Below the pieces are notes generated by a model. It was not told the DNA's origin and searched no databases. It saw nothing but the letters and a program-made list of their open reading frames with translations. Made by a program: the position numbers and the translations under genes. DNA of 26,246 nucleotides from CAZMFZ01 sp964565665 (GTDB lineage: Bacteria; Bacteroidota; Bacteroidia; Cytophagales; UBA9547): assembly GCA_964565665.1 (NCBI GenBank), contig CAZMFZ010000041.1, forward strand, positions 1 to 26,246, given 5' to 3'. Shown piece after piece: positions 7,374 through 15,117 of the stretch; within the stretch, counting starts at the first letter, position 1; each line of letters begins with the position of its first letter.

Positions 7374-10300
7374 CTAGTCGGTAATAATCAATTTTTTATT
7401 CAAAATTCTCATTGGAGAGCCATATACAATTAAGAAAACTCCACTAGAAATTGTACTTGGCAATTGAATAGTAAATGTTTGGCTTAGGTCTGTTTTTATT
7501 AACTTATGATAGACAAGCTTGCCAATGCCATCATAAATTTGAATCGTGGCTGGGTGTATTGATGCTGATGATGAAACAGTTAAATCTTGTAACTTATGCA
7601 AAGGGTTGGGATGCACTTCAAATTTGAAGTCAGATATTTCATCGTTTGTATTTGTTGAAGATGAATCCGTAAGCTTAAATTTCTGATTTACAGCTATATA
7701 CCTATCTATTAAGCCATTGCCCGACAATGTAATTATACCTATTTTAAGTGCTTTAGAATTATTGGCAATCAAAGCTTTTATGGAAATTGCATTTGCATTT
7801 TGCGAGGTAATTTCAAACCAATCTGTACTACTTTTTGCTATCCAATCGGCATTTGATTCTAATTGTAAAACTCCATTACTTCCCACAGAATCGGACAACA
7901 CAATTATACTATCTGCATTCAAATAGGCGGCATTTGAAAATACCAGAGCAAATCTGTTTCTATCTTTACTGCCTACAATGGTTGTTACTGAAAAATCATA
8001 TTGGGCATTTAATTTCAGGTCAATTAGCTGATTATCAAACTGATCTAATAAAAATATATTAGTAGCATTATCAATAGTTTCTGATTGGCTAAAGTGCAAA
8101 CTATTGCTTCCTAACGGCATTGAAACATCTAGAAAAACGGTATCTGACCCTGCTTTTATTATAGGAGGTAATGAATTGATAGACAATCGTTTATCTTTGT
8201 TATTAGAATAGGAAGCGATACTTACAGATGCGCCTCCTGCTTGAGCATCAAGTTTTTCGGCATCAAAATTGCCGTCAAAATTGGGGGTGGCATCTGGTTT
8301 GAATCTGATAATAGTCTCGTTTGCATCATTTCCCGATAGCAAAGCAATTCTCAATATTGATTGACTTTCCGTTCGCCAAATAGCCCCTGTTGTGGTGCTA
8401 ACTTTGGCAAACTCGGCTACTGATAATGACGCTCCAGTGGCCGTGCTTCTCACCCAAAATGCTTGAGATGAAGGGATAACTCCATTCCAGGCACCGGTAC
8501 CAGCCAGCACTCCTACGCCATCAATATAGGTGTTGTATCCTGCGGCAGTTGAGTTCCATATATAAATTGCACCGTTTACGTTTGTTCTAGTAGGCCAAGC
8601 GTTGGCATCTTGCAAGTCGCCAGAAATTTCAGATGGGTATGGATTACCTAGCAAATTCCAACCTGTATTGGTGAGGGCATTGTTGTAAATAATATTGAAT
8701 GGAATTGTACCTGAGGTGATTGTTCCCACGGATGAAATAGTTTTGGCTACTACCGAACCGAAGCCATAAGAAGCAGTTCCATCACGTACGAAAGCTCGAT
8801 AGCCCGTACCTACGCTTAATAAATCGGTATTTACACCCCCAACTGAAGGTGTGGCTAAAAATGTGCCGTTGCTGGCATTGTACCTAAATAAAGATGAACC
8901 AGCCGTATTGAATACACCTGTGACAGTACTGACGCTCTTTCCAATAAAATTTCCAGTAATGTAAATGCCTGTTAATGAGGAACTTCCTTGCCAATTTGTA
9001 ATTGCATTGCCTACTAAAGGTGAAGTTATTTGGTAAATCATATTAGGCGATGTGGCTTTTCCTGGCAAATATCTTTGCAAAATCACATTGCCATTCACGA
9101 CAGCACCAGTAAGTATTCGACCGATACGAGCCGTACCCAAATTGTTTGATACCAAAGTGAGATTTCCGTTGGCATTAAAAACTGCCCCATTGCTTAAGCT
9201 TATTGTGTTTATCAGCCTTTGGCTGCTTGCAAGATTCGCGATTGTGTTTGCATCTAAATTCAAGTTATAAAAATCAGCAATCGCTGTACCTGAGATGGTT
9301 TGGTTTGTACCTGTGAGCGAAACTGTGCCGCTGTTATTGTTGAAAATGCCTGTAGATAAATTGTTTGTAATATTGCCTTCAACCCTCAGCACGTTGGCAG
9401 GGGCTGTAATAGTAGTAACGCCCGAAAAAATTAAATTTTGGTAACGATGGGGATTTGAACCTCCTGTAGTTGGCCCTTGGCGAATAGAAGTGGAAGCATT
9501 TGTGCCATATATTTCAATTGTGGTATTTGGCGATAGCGTATATAAATCTCCCATTGGTGGCACTGTTCCGCTTCCAGATGTTCTTAGTAAGCTGCTACCA
9601 GTCATGGTTAATGTTCTAAAATTACCCCCAACATCAAAACTTTGAATATCTAAAATTGCATTGCCTGCAATGCCAATACCTGTAAAACTGTTTGGAGCAG
9701 AAGTTACACTTGCAACTGTATTTGCTGTAAATAGCAATGTAGCATAATCTCTAGAGCCTCTCAAAGTTTGAGAGCCATTGCCGTAAAGTTCTATTGTGCC
9801 AGCAGTATTGGAATAAGTACCTGAAAGTTCAGGTAATGTGGTTCCTGTTTTGGCTAAACGTAATAGACCACCAGTCATGGTCATGTTTGCTGCCGAACTA
9901 TTAAGAGTATTTGTGCCCGCATCCAATGTGCCTGAGGAAATCGCAAGGCCACCATTTGAACCAGAACCAACAGAAACTGCGCTATTCAAATTCAAAGTTC
10001 CACTACCAGAAATGCTTAGCAAGTAAAAATTTTCACCACCAGTTACTGTTAAATTTTGAATTCCACTTCCATCCCAATTTACAATAGATGTACCTTCAGA
10101 TAAATTCACTTGGTTTGTACTATACCAATCGCCACCAAAAGTAAAAATGTTGTTTCCTAAAGTTAGAGGGCCTGCACCTGTGATGGAAACATTTCTGAAA
10201 ACACTGATATTGCCTGCGGGAGTTTTGGCAGAACTTGAACTGAATAGAATATTTTGGTAAGGCACTTGATTAGTAACAGTTTGAGTGCCTCCGTTGTATT

Positions 10301-12635
10301 CGATAACTGAATTGGCGCCTAATATGATATCAGAATTTGAAAAACCTTGGAAATTTGAAGAAGAACCATCGGAAAAACCATTTGCATCTTCAGCTTGTAT
10401 TGTGCCTGCTATCGAAACTACACCAGAGCCACTTTTATTTATATTTCTTGCATTTGGTAATGAAAAAATAGAACCGCTTGTAACAGAAAGTACCCCTGTT
10501 AAACCAGGAGCTTGAACATCACTATCCAAAGTCACTATACCTGTTGTATTTGAAATTACAATATTTCTTGTCCCATTCACCTGTGTGCTCGTTCCCGCAA
10601 AGCCTGTACTTTGAGTTCCTATTCCGTTAAAAATATAATTAGCTTCGTCATCAAACAACTCATTTGATGAACTACTCATTTGAATGGAACCAGTTGATGC
10701 GCTAAAACCCGTAACACCGTTTGCATTGGCTGTGATTAGAGTAGCATTGTTGGCTAAAGCAAACGTAGAACTGCCTGAAACTACAAAAGTGCTACAATCA
10801 ATTGAGCCATTTACAGTAAATGTATTAGAGGATGCATTTCCAGTTATGGTTTTGCTTGATGATAAGGTGACAGCCGTTCCCGAATTGGCAACTATGCCAT
10901 TGGTATGTATATTTAAAATCCCTGTTCCACCTATGGTAGCTGTACTACCTGAAATAATGAATTGACCACATCCACTAGCTTGGGTGACGTTTCCTGTGCC
11001 AATGATGCCATTTCTAAAAGTTTTTGTACCATTATTTTGAAAAATTATATTTGAATTTGCTTCATAAATGCCATTGAAAACTGTAGCTGTACCTGCACCA
11101 ACTGGAGAACCTGGAGTTTGAGAATTTCTAAAAATTGGAATATCATTTATATTAGATGTTGCAAAATAAGTGATTGAACTGCTATTGTAAGTACTGATAC
11201 TATTCCAATCGAAAATCCCACCATTTAAATATACTATTTTGGTGTTTGATGATGTTCCAGCTAAAATGGTTGAAACGCCACTTCCTGCACCAGAAGTATA
11301 TCGTAAAATTCCATTTCTATTGACAAGGAGCGTACCTGTGAAAATAATAGTAGGAATATCCGTGCCTGCCATTTCCAAAACGCCACCTGTGGCGATTGTC
11401 AAATCATCACCACTTCCATCAGCAATAGTGATAACATTCGTGCTTGAATTCCAAACCAGGCTACCCAGAACTGTGGTTTGGTCCAAATTAGTCACCCCTG
11501 ATATTGTTACGATATCTCCACTTTGAATTACGATATTATTTGCTGTGCTACTTGGCACAAGTGTTGCATTTATCCATGCACTATTATCAATGGAAGATTC
11601 CCATGTTGAAATTGCACTCCAATCACCTGTTTGTCTAGAACGAAAATAATCAGAAGAGGAAGTTACTGTTGCTGGTGTAGCAGTCGTTTCTACTCCGCTG
11701 CTCCAATTTGATCCTTTTCTTGTGAATAGTTTGAAATAATATAAAGTGCCGTTGGTGAGATTGGTAATGGTTTGTGGGCTTGAACTTCCATTGTAAACTA
11801 CTTTGCCACCACTTGGAAAATTAGGATTAAACACATCTGCAAAACTTCTTGAATTACTTGTATAAGTGCCTGTTGGTGTTCCACCTATGCTCGAAGTGTG
11901 GGCAACTATAATCATTTCATCGTTGCAGCTTCCATTTGTCCAAGTTACAATTGATTGCGTATTGCCTGCACTAGCAGAAACACCTGTAGGATTGTCTGGA
12001 GTAGAACAAACAGCTGCTAAAGTTACACCCGTCCCCGTCAATATTCCCGTAGTATTGTAGCAAGTGCCAGTATTGGTATATGTATAGATATTAAAGAAAT
12101 ATGCTGTGGAAGAATTTAAACCTGTAACACTCAAACTATTGCCTGTTCCTGTGTAAACCACAAAGTTGCCATTGGTCAAATTTGAACCACTGCCATATAT
12201 ACTATTAGGTGAATAACCTGTGCCACTTGATGGATTTGCATTTACGCCACTTACAGAACGAGCCACTACAATTACACCATCTGCACCACTTACTGGGTTT
12301 GTCCAAGCAATATTTATGCTATTGGCAGATACGGTGGTGTTAAAGCCTGTGGCTGAGACGGTTGGGGGGGTGCAAGAGGCTGTANNNNNNNNNNNNNNNN
12401 NNNNNNNNNNNNNNNNNNNNNNNNNNNNNNNNNNNNNNNNNNNNNNNNNNNNNNNNNNNNNNNNNNNNNNNNNNNNNNNNNNNNTTGCCACCTGCCCCCA
12501 ACCCTTCTCCACTCCAATTAGCATACACCAAAAAATTAGCCCTACAAAAAATCGGGCCGGTTGCTGAAAAAGTGTTTTAGAAATTGCTTTGGGTATAGCT
12601 TGCCTAGTTGCAAATAGGTTTGATGCGGGTGACAT
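7374..12635 (-). CDS. Giant secreted T9SS cargo protein: FN3-like repeats, beta-solenoid body, BACON-like module, type A sorting domain
   Basis: At least 1753 aa; 34 codons are unknown because of the N gap at 12385-12484. Layout by residue: signal peptide with a long basic n-region (1-48, hydrophobic FFVGLIFWCMLIGV, cleavage near GWG-QVA); N gap (51-84); two FN3-like modules starting CTPPTVSATGF (about 87) and CSTPDNPTGVSAS (about 205) with the usual W-T and Y-F-x-x-Y/F strands; a Gly/Ser/Thr/Asn-rich region of repeated short beta strands (about 330-1180) suggesting a right-handed beta-helix; the NGNVILQRYLPGK module common in this phylum (from about 1178); a BACON-like module with DWIAKSSTDWFEI (about 1575-1650); and the T9SS type A C-terminal domain (about 1670-1753: VHPNPL, YDGIGKLVY, GVFLIVYG). 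Expected to cross the outer membrane by T9SS and be surface-anchored or released. Ligand unknown; carbohydrate binding is only suggested by BACON. The 272 bp upstream (12636-12907) carry no gene I can see. Confidence 0.93.
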   Translation of the reverse strand: MSPASNLFATRQAIPKAISKTLFQQPARFFVGLIFWCMLIGVEKGWGQVAXXXXXXXXXXXXXXXXXXXXXXXXXXXXXXXXXXTASCTPPTVSATGFNTTVSANSINIAWTNPVSGADGVIVVARSVSGVNANPSSGTGYSPNSIYGSGSNLTNGNFVVYTGTGNSLSVTGLNSSTAYFFNIYTYTNTGTCYNTTGILTGTGVTLAAVCSTPDNPTGVSASAGNTQSIVTWTNGSCNDEMIIVAHTSSIGGTPTGTYTSNSRSFADVFNPNFPSGGKVVYNGSSSPQTITNLTNGTLYYFKLFTRKGSNWSSGVETTATPATVTSSSDYFRSRQTGDWSAISTWESSIDNSAWINATLVPSSTANNIVIQSGDIVTISGVTNLDQTTVLGSLVWNSSTNVITIADGSGDDLTIATGGVLEMAGTDIPTIIFTGTLLVNRNGILRYTSGAGSGVSTILAGTSSNTKIVYLNGGIFDWNSISTYNSSSITYFATSNINDIPIFRNSQTPGSPVGAGTATVFNGIYEANSNIIFQNNGTKTFRNGIIGTGNVTQASGCGQFIISGSTATIGGTGILNIHTNGIVANSGTAVTLSSSKTITGNASSNTFTVNGSIDCSTFVVSGSSTFALANNATLITANANGVTGFSASTGSIQMSSSSNELFDDEANYIFNGIGTQSTGFAGTSTQVNGTRNIVISNTTGIVTLDSDVQAPGLTGVLSVTSGSIFSLPNARNINKSGSGVVSIAGTIQAEDANGFSDGSSSNFQGFSNSDIILGANSVIEYNGGTQTVTNQVPYQNILFSSSSAKTPAGNISVFRNVSITGAGPLTLGNNIFTFGGDWYSTNQVNLSEGTSIVNWDGSGIQNLTVTGGENFYLLSISGSGTLNLNSAVSVGSGSNGGLAISSGTLDAGTNTLNSSAANMTMTGGLLRLAKTGTTLPELSGTYSNTAGTIELYGNGSQTLRGSRDYATLLFTANTVASVTSAPNSFTGIGIAGNAILDIQSFDVGGNFRTLTMTGSSLLRTSGSGTVPPMGDLYTLSPNTTIEIYGTNASTSIRQGPTTGGSNPHRYQNLIFSGVTTITAPANVLRVEGNITNNLSTGIFNNNSGTVSLTGTNQTISGTAIADFYNLNLDANTIANLASSQRLINTISLSNGAVFNANGNLTLVSNNLGTARIGRILTGAVVNGNVILQRYLPGKATSPNMIYQITSPLVGNAITNWQGSSSLTGIYITGNFIGKSVSTVTGVFNTAGSSLFRYNASNGTFLATPSVGGVNTDLLSVGTGYRAFVRDGTASYGFGSVVAKTISSVGTITSGTIPFNIIYNNALTNTGWNLLGNPYPSEISGDLQDANAWPTRTNVNGAIYIWNSTAAGYNTYIDGVGVLAGTGAWNGVIPSSQAFWVRSTATGASLSVAEFAKVSTTTGAIWRTESQSILRIALLSGNDANETIIRFKPDATPNFDGNFDAEKLDAQAGGASVSIASYSNNKDKRLSINSLPPIIKAGSDTVFLDVSMPLGSNSLHFSQSETIDNATNIFLLDQFDNQLIDLKLNAQYDFSVTTIVGSKDRNRFALVFSNAAYLNADSIIVLSDSVGSNGVLQLESNADWIAKSSTDWFEITSQNANAISIKALIANNSKALKIGIITLSGNGLIDRYIAVNQKFKLTDSSSTNTNDEISDFKFEVHPNPLHKLQDLTVSSSASIHPATIQIYDGIGKLVYHKLIKTDLSQTFTIQLPSTISSGVFLIVYGSPMRILNKKLIITD
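12385..12484. other. Assembly gap (100 N)
   Basis: Exactly 100 N, the usual placeholder for a scaffold gap of unknown size. It falls between the signal peptide and the first FN3-like module of the cargo gene. The frames on the two sides happen to agree across 100 bases, which has a one-in-three chance if the true size is unknown. Missing FN3 repeats would be a natural cause. Confidence 0.97.
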
Positions 12636-12907
12636 AGGGGTTTGGTGTTTTAAGAATTTATCTTCCCAAAAAGAATTTTTCTAATTTCAACTTTTTGGAA
12701 ATAATTGTACTTTATCGTGTGTCAACTTAAATTTTAAAAACGCATAATCCCCACAAAGCTAGGGAGTTAAATTCGATTTAGAACCACAACTATTGTTAAG
12801 GAAATATGAAGTTTTGGTGAGCTAGAAGTTTTTTTCCCAGTAAAAAGTGTGAGTTATGGATAAACTAAAGTTCAAACCAAAAAATATGAATATTAAATGC
12901 AGGGTAC

Positions 12908-13675
12908 TTAAAAAGCAATATCTTTAATTTTAGTTCTACAGATATTTCTTTTGTTAATCAGTTCATTATCAGGAGTTTTCGATAGTTTTATGGCCTTGTT
13001 AAAGTCGGGTAATGCACGAGAATACCTTTCCAGTTTCAAATTAATATCTCCACGCAAAATATAAGCTTCGGTATAATCTTCTTGAAACTCAATAGCCATA
13101 TTAAGTTGAATGAGAGCTTTGGGGTAATCTTCGGTTTCGTAAAGCGAAATGGCTGTGGTATAATGGTCTTTTGCGGCAATTTTATTCATCATAAAGCCGA
13201 AAAGCAAAGCTCCAGTAGCGATAATCACAAATAAAGTAAGTGCTAAAATATAGCTGTCTGAAGCTCTTTCTTTTTTTCGGGGAATGGCTTCTTCATAATA
13301 TTTACCTTGATTTGAATAATCGCCTGCTGACGTGTTTGAAGCCGCTCCGCTGTATTTGTTGAAGCTTTTAGCATTTGCTTGTGTTGAAAAATGGGGTGAG
13401 TTTGGTGTTTGATTCGGTGTTTGTCTGGGGGTTTCTGTAGGTTGGGTTCTATATTGGGCTTGTTGGGCATATAGCTTTTGGTTGTATGCCCAACGCTTAT
13501 TTCCATCGCTTAGGGTTTGGTAGGCTTCATTTATTTTTTTAAATGCTTCTTCAGATTGTGGGTTGTTTGGGTTTTTGTCAGGATGATGTTTGAGGGCAAG
13601 TCTCTTGAAAGCAGATTTTATTTCAGCCTGTTTTGCCTCTTTGGCTATGCCCAATATTTCATAATAAGTAGTCAA
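12908..13675 (-). CDS. Membrane J-domain protein with C-terminal TPR (class C DnaJ-like co-chaperone)
   Basis: 255 aa. J domain at residues 1-68 (YYEILGIAKEAK; HPD at 31-33; FKKINEAYQTLSD) stimulates DnaK-type ATPases. A Gln/Thr/Pro/Ser-rich linker (about 70-125) replaces the G/F and zinc-finger regions, so this is not canonical DnaJ. One membrane segment follows (about 142-163, YILALTLFVIIATGALLFGF), preceded by the basic PRKKER, which predicts the J domain in the cytoplasm. The C-terminal part (about 168-240) has two TPR-like helical pairs (TAISLYETEDYPKALIQLNM, YILRGDINLKLERYSRALPD) that would then lie in the periplasm. The start must be TTG at 13675: no ATG or GTG occurs between it and the in-frame upstream stop at 13703-13705. 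It lies 205 bp downstream of dprA on the same strand. Client unknown. Confidence 0.85.
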   Translation of the reverse strand: MTTYYEILGIAKEAKQAEIKSAFKRLALKHHPDKNPNNPQSEEAFKKINEAYQTLSDGNKRWAYNQKLYAQQAQYRTQPTETPRQTPNQTPNSPHFSTQANAKSFNKYSGAASNTSAGDYSNQGKYYEEAIPRKKERASDSYILALTLFVIIATGALLFGFMMNKIAAKDHYTTAISLYETEDYPKALIQLNMAIEFQEDYTEAYILRGDINLKLERYSRALPDFNKAIKLSKTPDNELINKRNICRTKIKDIAF

Positions 13676-13760
13676 GGCAGAAAATTTAGATATAGATACA
13701 TTTTAGGCGAAATCGTAGTTAAAATTAATCAAAAGCTTATTTCAATACTTTTTATTAACC

Positions 13761-13812
13761 TCACCCCTCCCCTTATTTCTGCTCCGATTCCGCAGAATTA
13801 CAGAGAGGGTGA
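13761..13812. repeat. Imperfect nested inverted repeat between dprA and the dnaJ-like gene
   Basis: Outer arms TCACCC(C)TC (13761-13769) and GAGGGTGA (13805-13812) pair over 8 bp with one bulged C. Inner arms TTCTGC (13777-13782) and GCAGAA (13792-13797) pair perfectly around a 9-nt loop, with symmetric 7-nt internal loops between the two stems. It is the only GC-rich patch in the 205-bp spacer and resembles the CACCCCTCCCC / GAGGGTG hairpins that recur between genes in many Bacteroidota. No copy elsewhere in this window was noticed. It has no T-run, so it is not a standard terminator. Confidence 0.5.
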
Positions 13813-13880
13813 CTAAGGAAAAACTAAATAGCAGTGAATTATATCCATTAATCGTATCTTAAGAGAAGAGAGTGTTTCTT

Positions 13881-15020
13881 TCATTGTAATGAACTGTAAA
13901 ATCTAAATCGTTTTCCTGGAAGTGCAGTTACCAAGCCTTCAAATTCGAGACTCAAGAGTATAGATGCCAATGAATTTTGCGAAATATTGGTTTTCCAGGC
14001 CAATTCATCTATTGCCATCTCACTTTCCTGCATCAATTTCTCTATTACCATACGCTCATCTGCTGTGAAAGCGTTCAAATCAAAGTCTACTGTTTTATTT
14101 TCCCCATCCAAAGTATCTTTCTTGGTGTTCTTTTTAACATCCCAATTTAGGGCTTCAATCACATCATTGGCTTGGGTATAAATCTGGGCTTTGTGCTTCT
14201 TTATCAGGTAGTTGCAACCTGCTGAATATTTTTGATTAAGGGTTCCCGGCACTGCAAACACATCTTTATTATAGTCATTAGCCATATTGGCGGTAATTAA
14301 TGCTCCTCCTTTATCGGCAGCCTCTACTACTATTACTGCATCGGCAAGCCCAGCAATTATCCGATTACGTGCTGGGAACATAGTTTTGAGCGGCACAGTC
14401 CCAAATCTGTTTTCAGATAGTAAACCGCCACGCTCTTGCATTTGTTTAGCTACTTCTTTATGAGATGTGGGATACACCGTTTCCAATCCATTTGCCATTA
14501 CCCCAATGGTTTCCAGCCCAAGTTTCAGGCTTGCTTTGTGAGCCAATATATCTATACCATACGCCAATCCACTCACAATAAGCGGCTTGTAGGGTAGTAA
14601 TCCTTCTAATATTTCTTGTGTTATTTTCGCTCCATATTCAGTGGCCCTTCTAGTGCCAACTATACCGATTGTTTTTTGGGTATTTAGGGAACTTACTCCT
14701 TTATAATACAAAAGTGCAGGTGCATCGGGAATGTTTTTTAGCCTTTCGGGATAATTGGCATCTGAATAAAATATTAACTCTGTGTGAAGCTTTTGAGCAG
14801 TTTCTATTTCAATCAAGGCTTCATTTATGTACTTTTCTCTGGGTTCAGAAAGGGCTTGAAATAATATTTTACTTCTAATGTTAAATTGCTCAACCCATTG
14901 AACAGCAGATAGTTGCAATACATTTTCTGCACTTCCCGTCTTTTCTACCAGCCGCTTTACCATTAAATTGCTAATGCCTGGCAGCAATGCTAAGGCTACT
15001 TCAAATTTCTTGTTTTCCAA
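13881..15020 (-). CDS. dprA: DNA-protecting protein DprA (DNA processing chain A)
   Basis: 379 aa; binds incoming single-stranded DNA in natural transformation and loads RecA on it. N-terminal helix-hairpin-helix-like segment (about 1-70, LALLPGISNLMVKRLVEKTG). The extended Rossmann core spans about 85-292 with the family motifs GIVGTRRATEYG (119-130), SGLAYGIDILAHKASL (150-165), GVMANGLETVYPTSH (173-187), FPARNRIIAGLADAVIVVEA (215-234), KGGALITA (237-244) and FAVPG (255-259). The C-terminal winged-helix-like domain (about 318-375, VIEKLMQESEMAIDELAWKT) is present, as in Helicobacter/Streptococcus-type DprA. Start is TTG at 15020; an in-frame TAA lies four codons upstream with no ATG or GTG between, and the next ATG (residue 20) would cut the N-domain. 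Divergent from the CHAT gene across 97 bp. Confidence 0.96.
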   Translation of the reverse strand: MENKKFEVALALLPGISNLMVKRLVEKTGSAENVLQLSAVQWVEQFNIRSKILFQALSEPREKYINEALIEIETAQKLHTELIFYSDANYPERLKNIPDAPALLYYKGVSSLNTQKTIGIVGTRRATEYGAKITQEILEGLLPYKPLIVSGLAYGIDILAHKASLKLGLETIGVMANGLETVYPTSHKEVAKQMQERGGLLSENRFGTVPLKTMFPARNRIIAGLADAVIVVEAADKGGALITANMANDYNKDVFAVPGTLNQKYSAGCNYLIKKHKAQIYTQANDVIEALNWDVKKNTKKDTLDGENKTVDFDLNAFTADERMVIEKLMQESEMAIDELAWKTNISQNSLASILLSLEFEGLVTALPGKRFRFYSSLQ

Positions 15021-15059
15021 ATCGATGGGTTACTTAACGAAAGTCAAAAGTGATAAATC

Positions 15060-15091
15060 TTTCAACAAATCAAAATTATCGCCTATTTTTA
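15060..15091 (+). promoter_or_regulatory. Candidate promoter of the TPR-CHAT gene
   Basis: TTTC (15060-15063), 20-bp spacer, TATTTTTA (15084-15091), one mismatch each to the Bacteroidota TTTG / TAnnTTTG consensus, ending 26 bp before the ATG at 15118. The same TTTC plus 20-bp arrangement is seen before clpB. AT-rich background makes chance matches common. Confidence 0.35.
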
Positions 15092-15117
15092 GTTCCAAAT
15101 TTTTTAATATCTGCAAT

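Noticed and set aside
9838..12567. Several plus-strand open frames of 60-115 codons inside the cargo gene
   Set aside because: They are antisense shadows of the Gly/Ser/Thr/Asn-rich cargo protein, with Pro/Val-rich composition and no homology.
13761..13812. Integron attC-like site
   Set aside because: It lacks the RYYYAAC/GTTRRRY core sites and the bulged bases of attC; no integrase or cassette array is near.
14968..15117. N-terminal extension of the CHAT protein by 50 residues
   Set aside because: It overlaps the dprA coding start and would bury the signal peptide; the ATG at 15118 is better.
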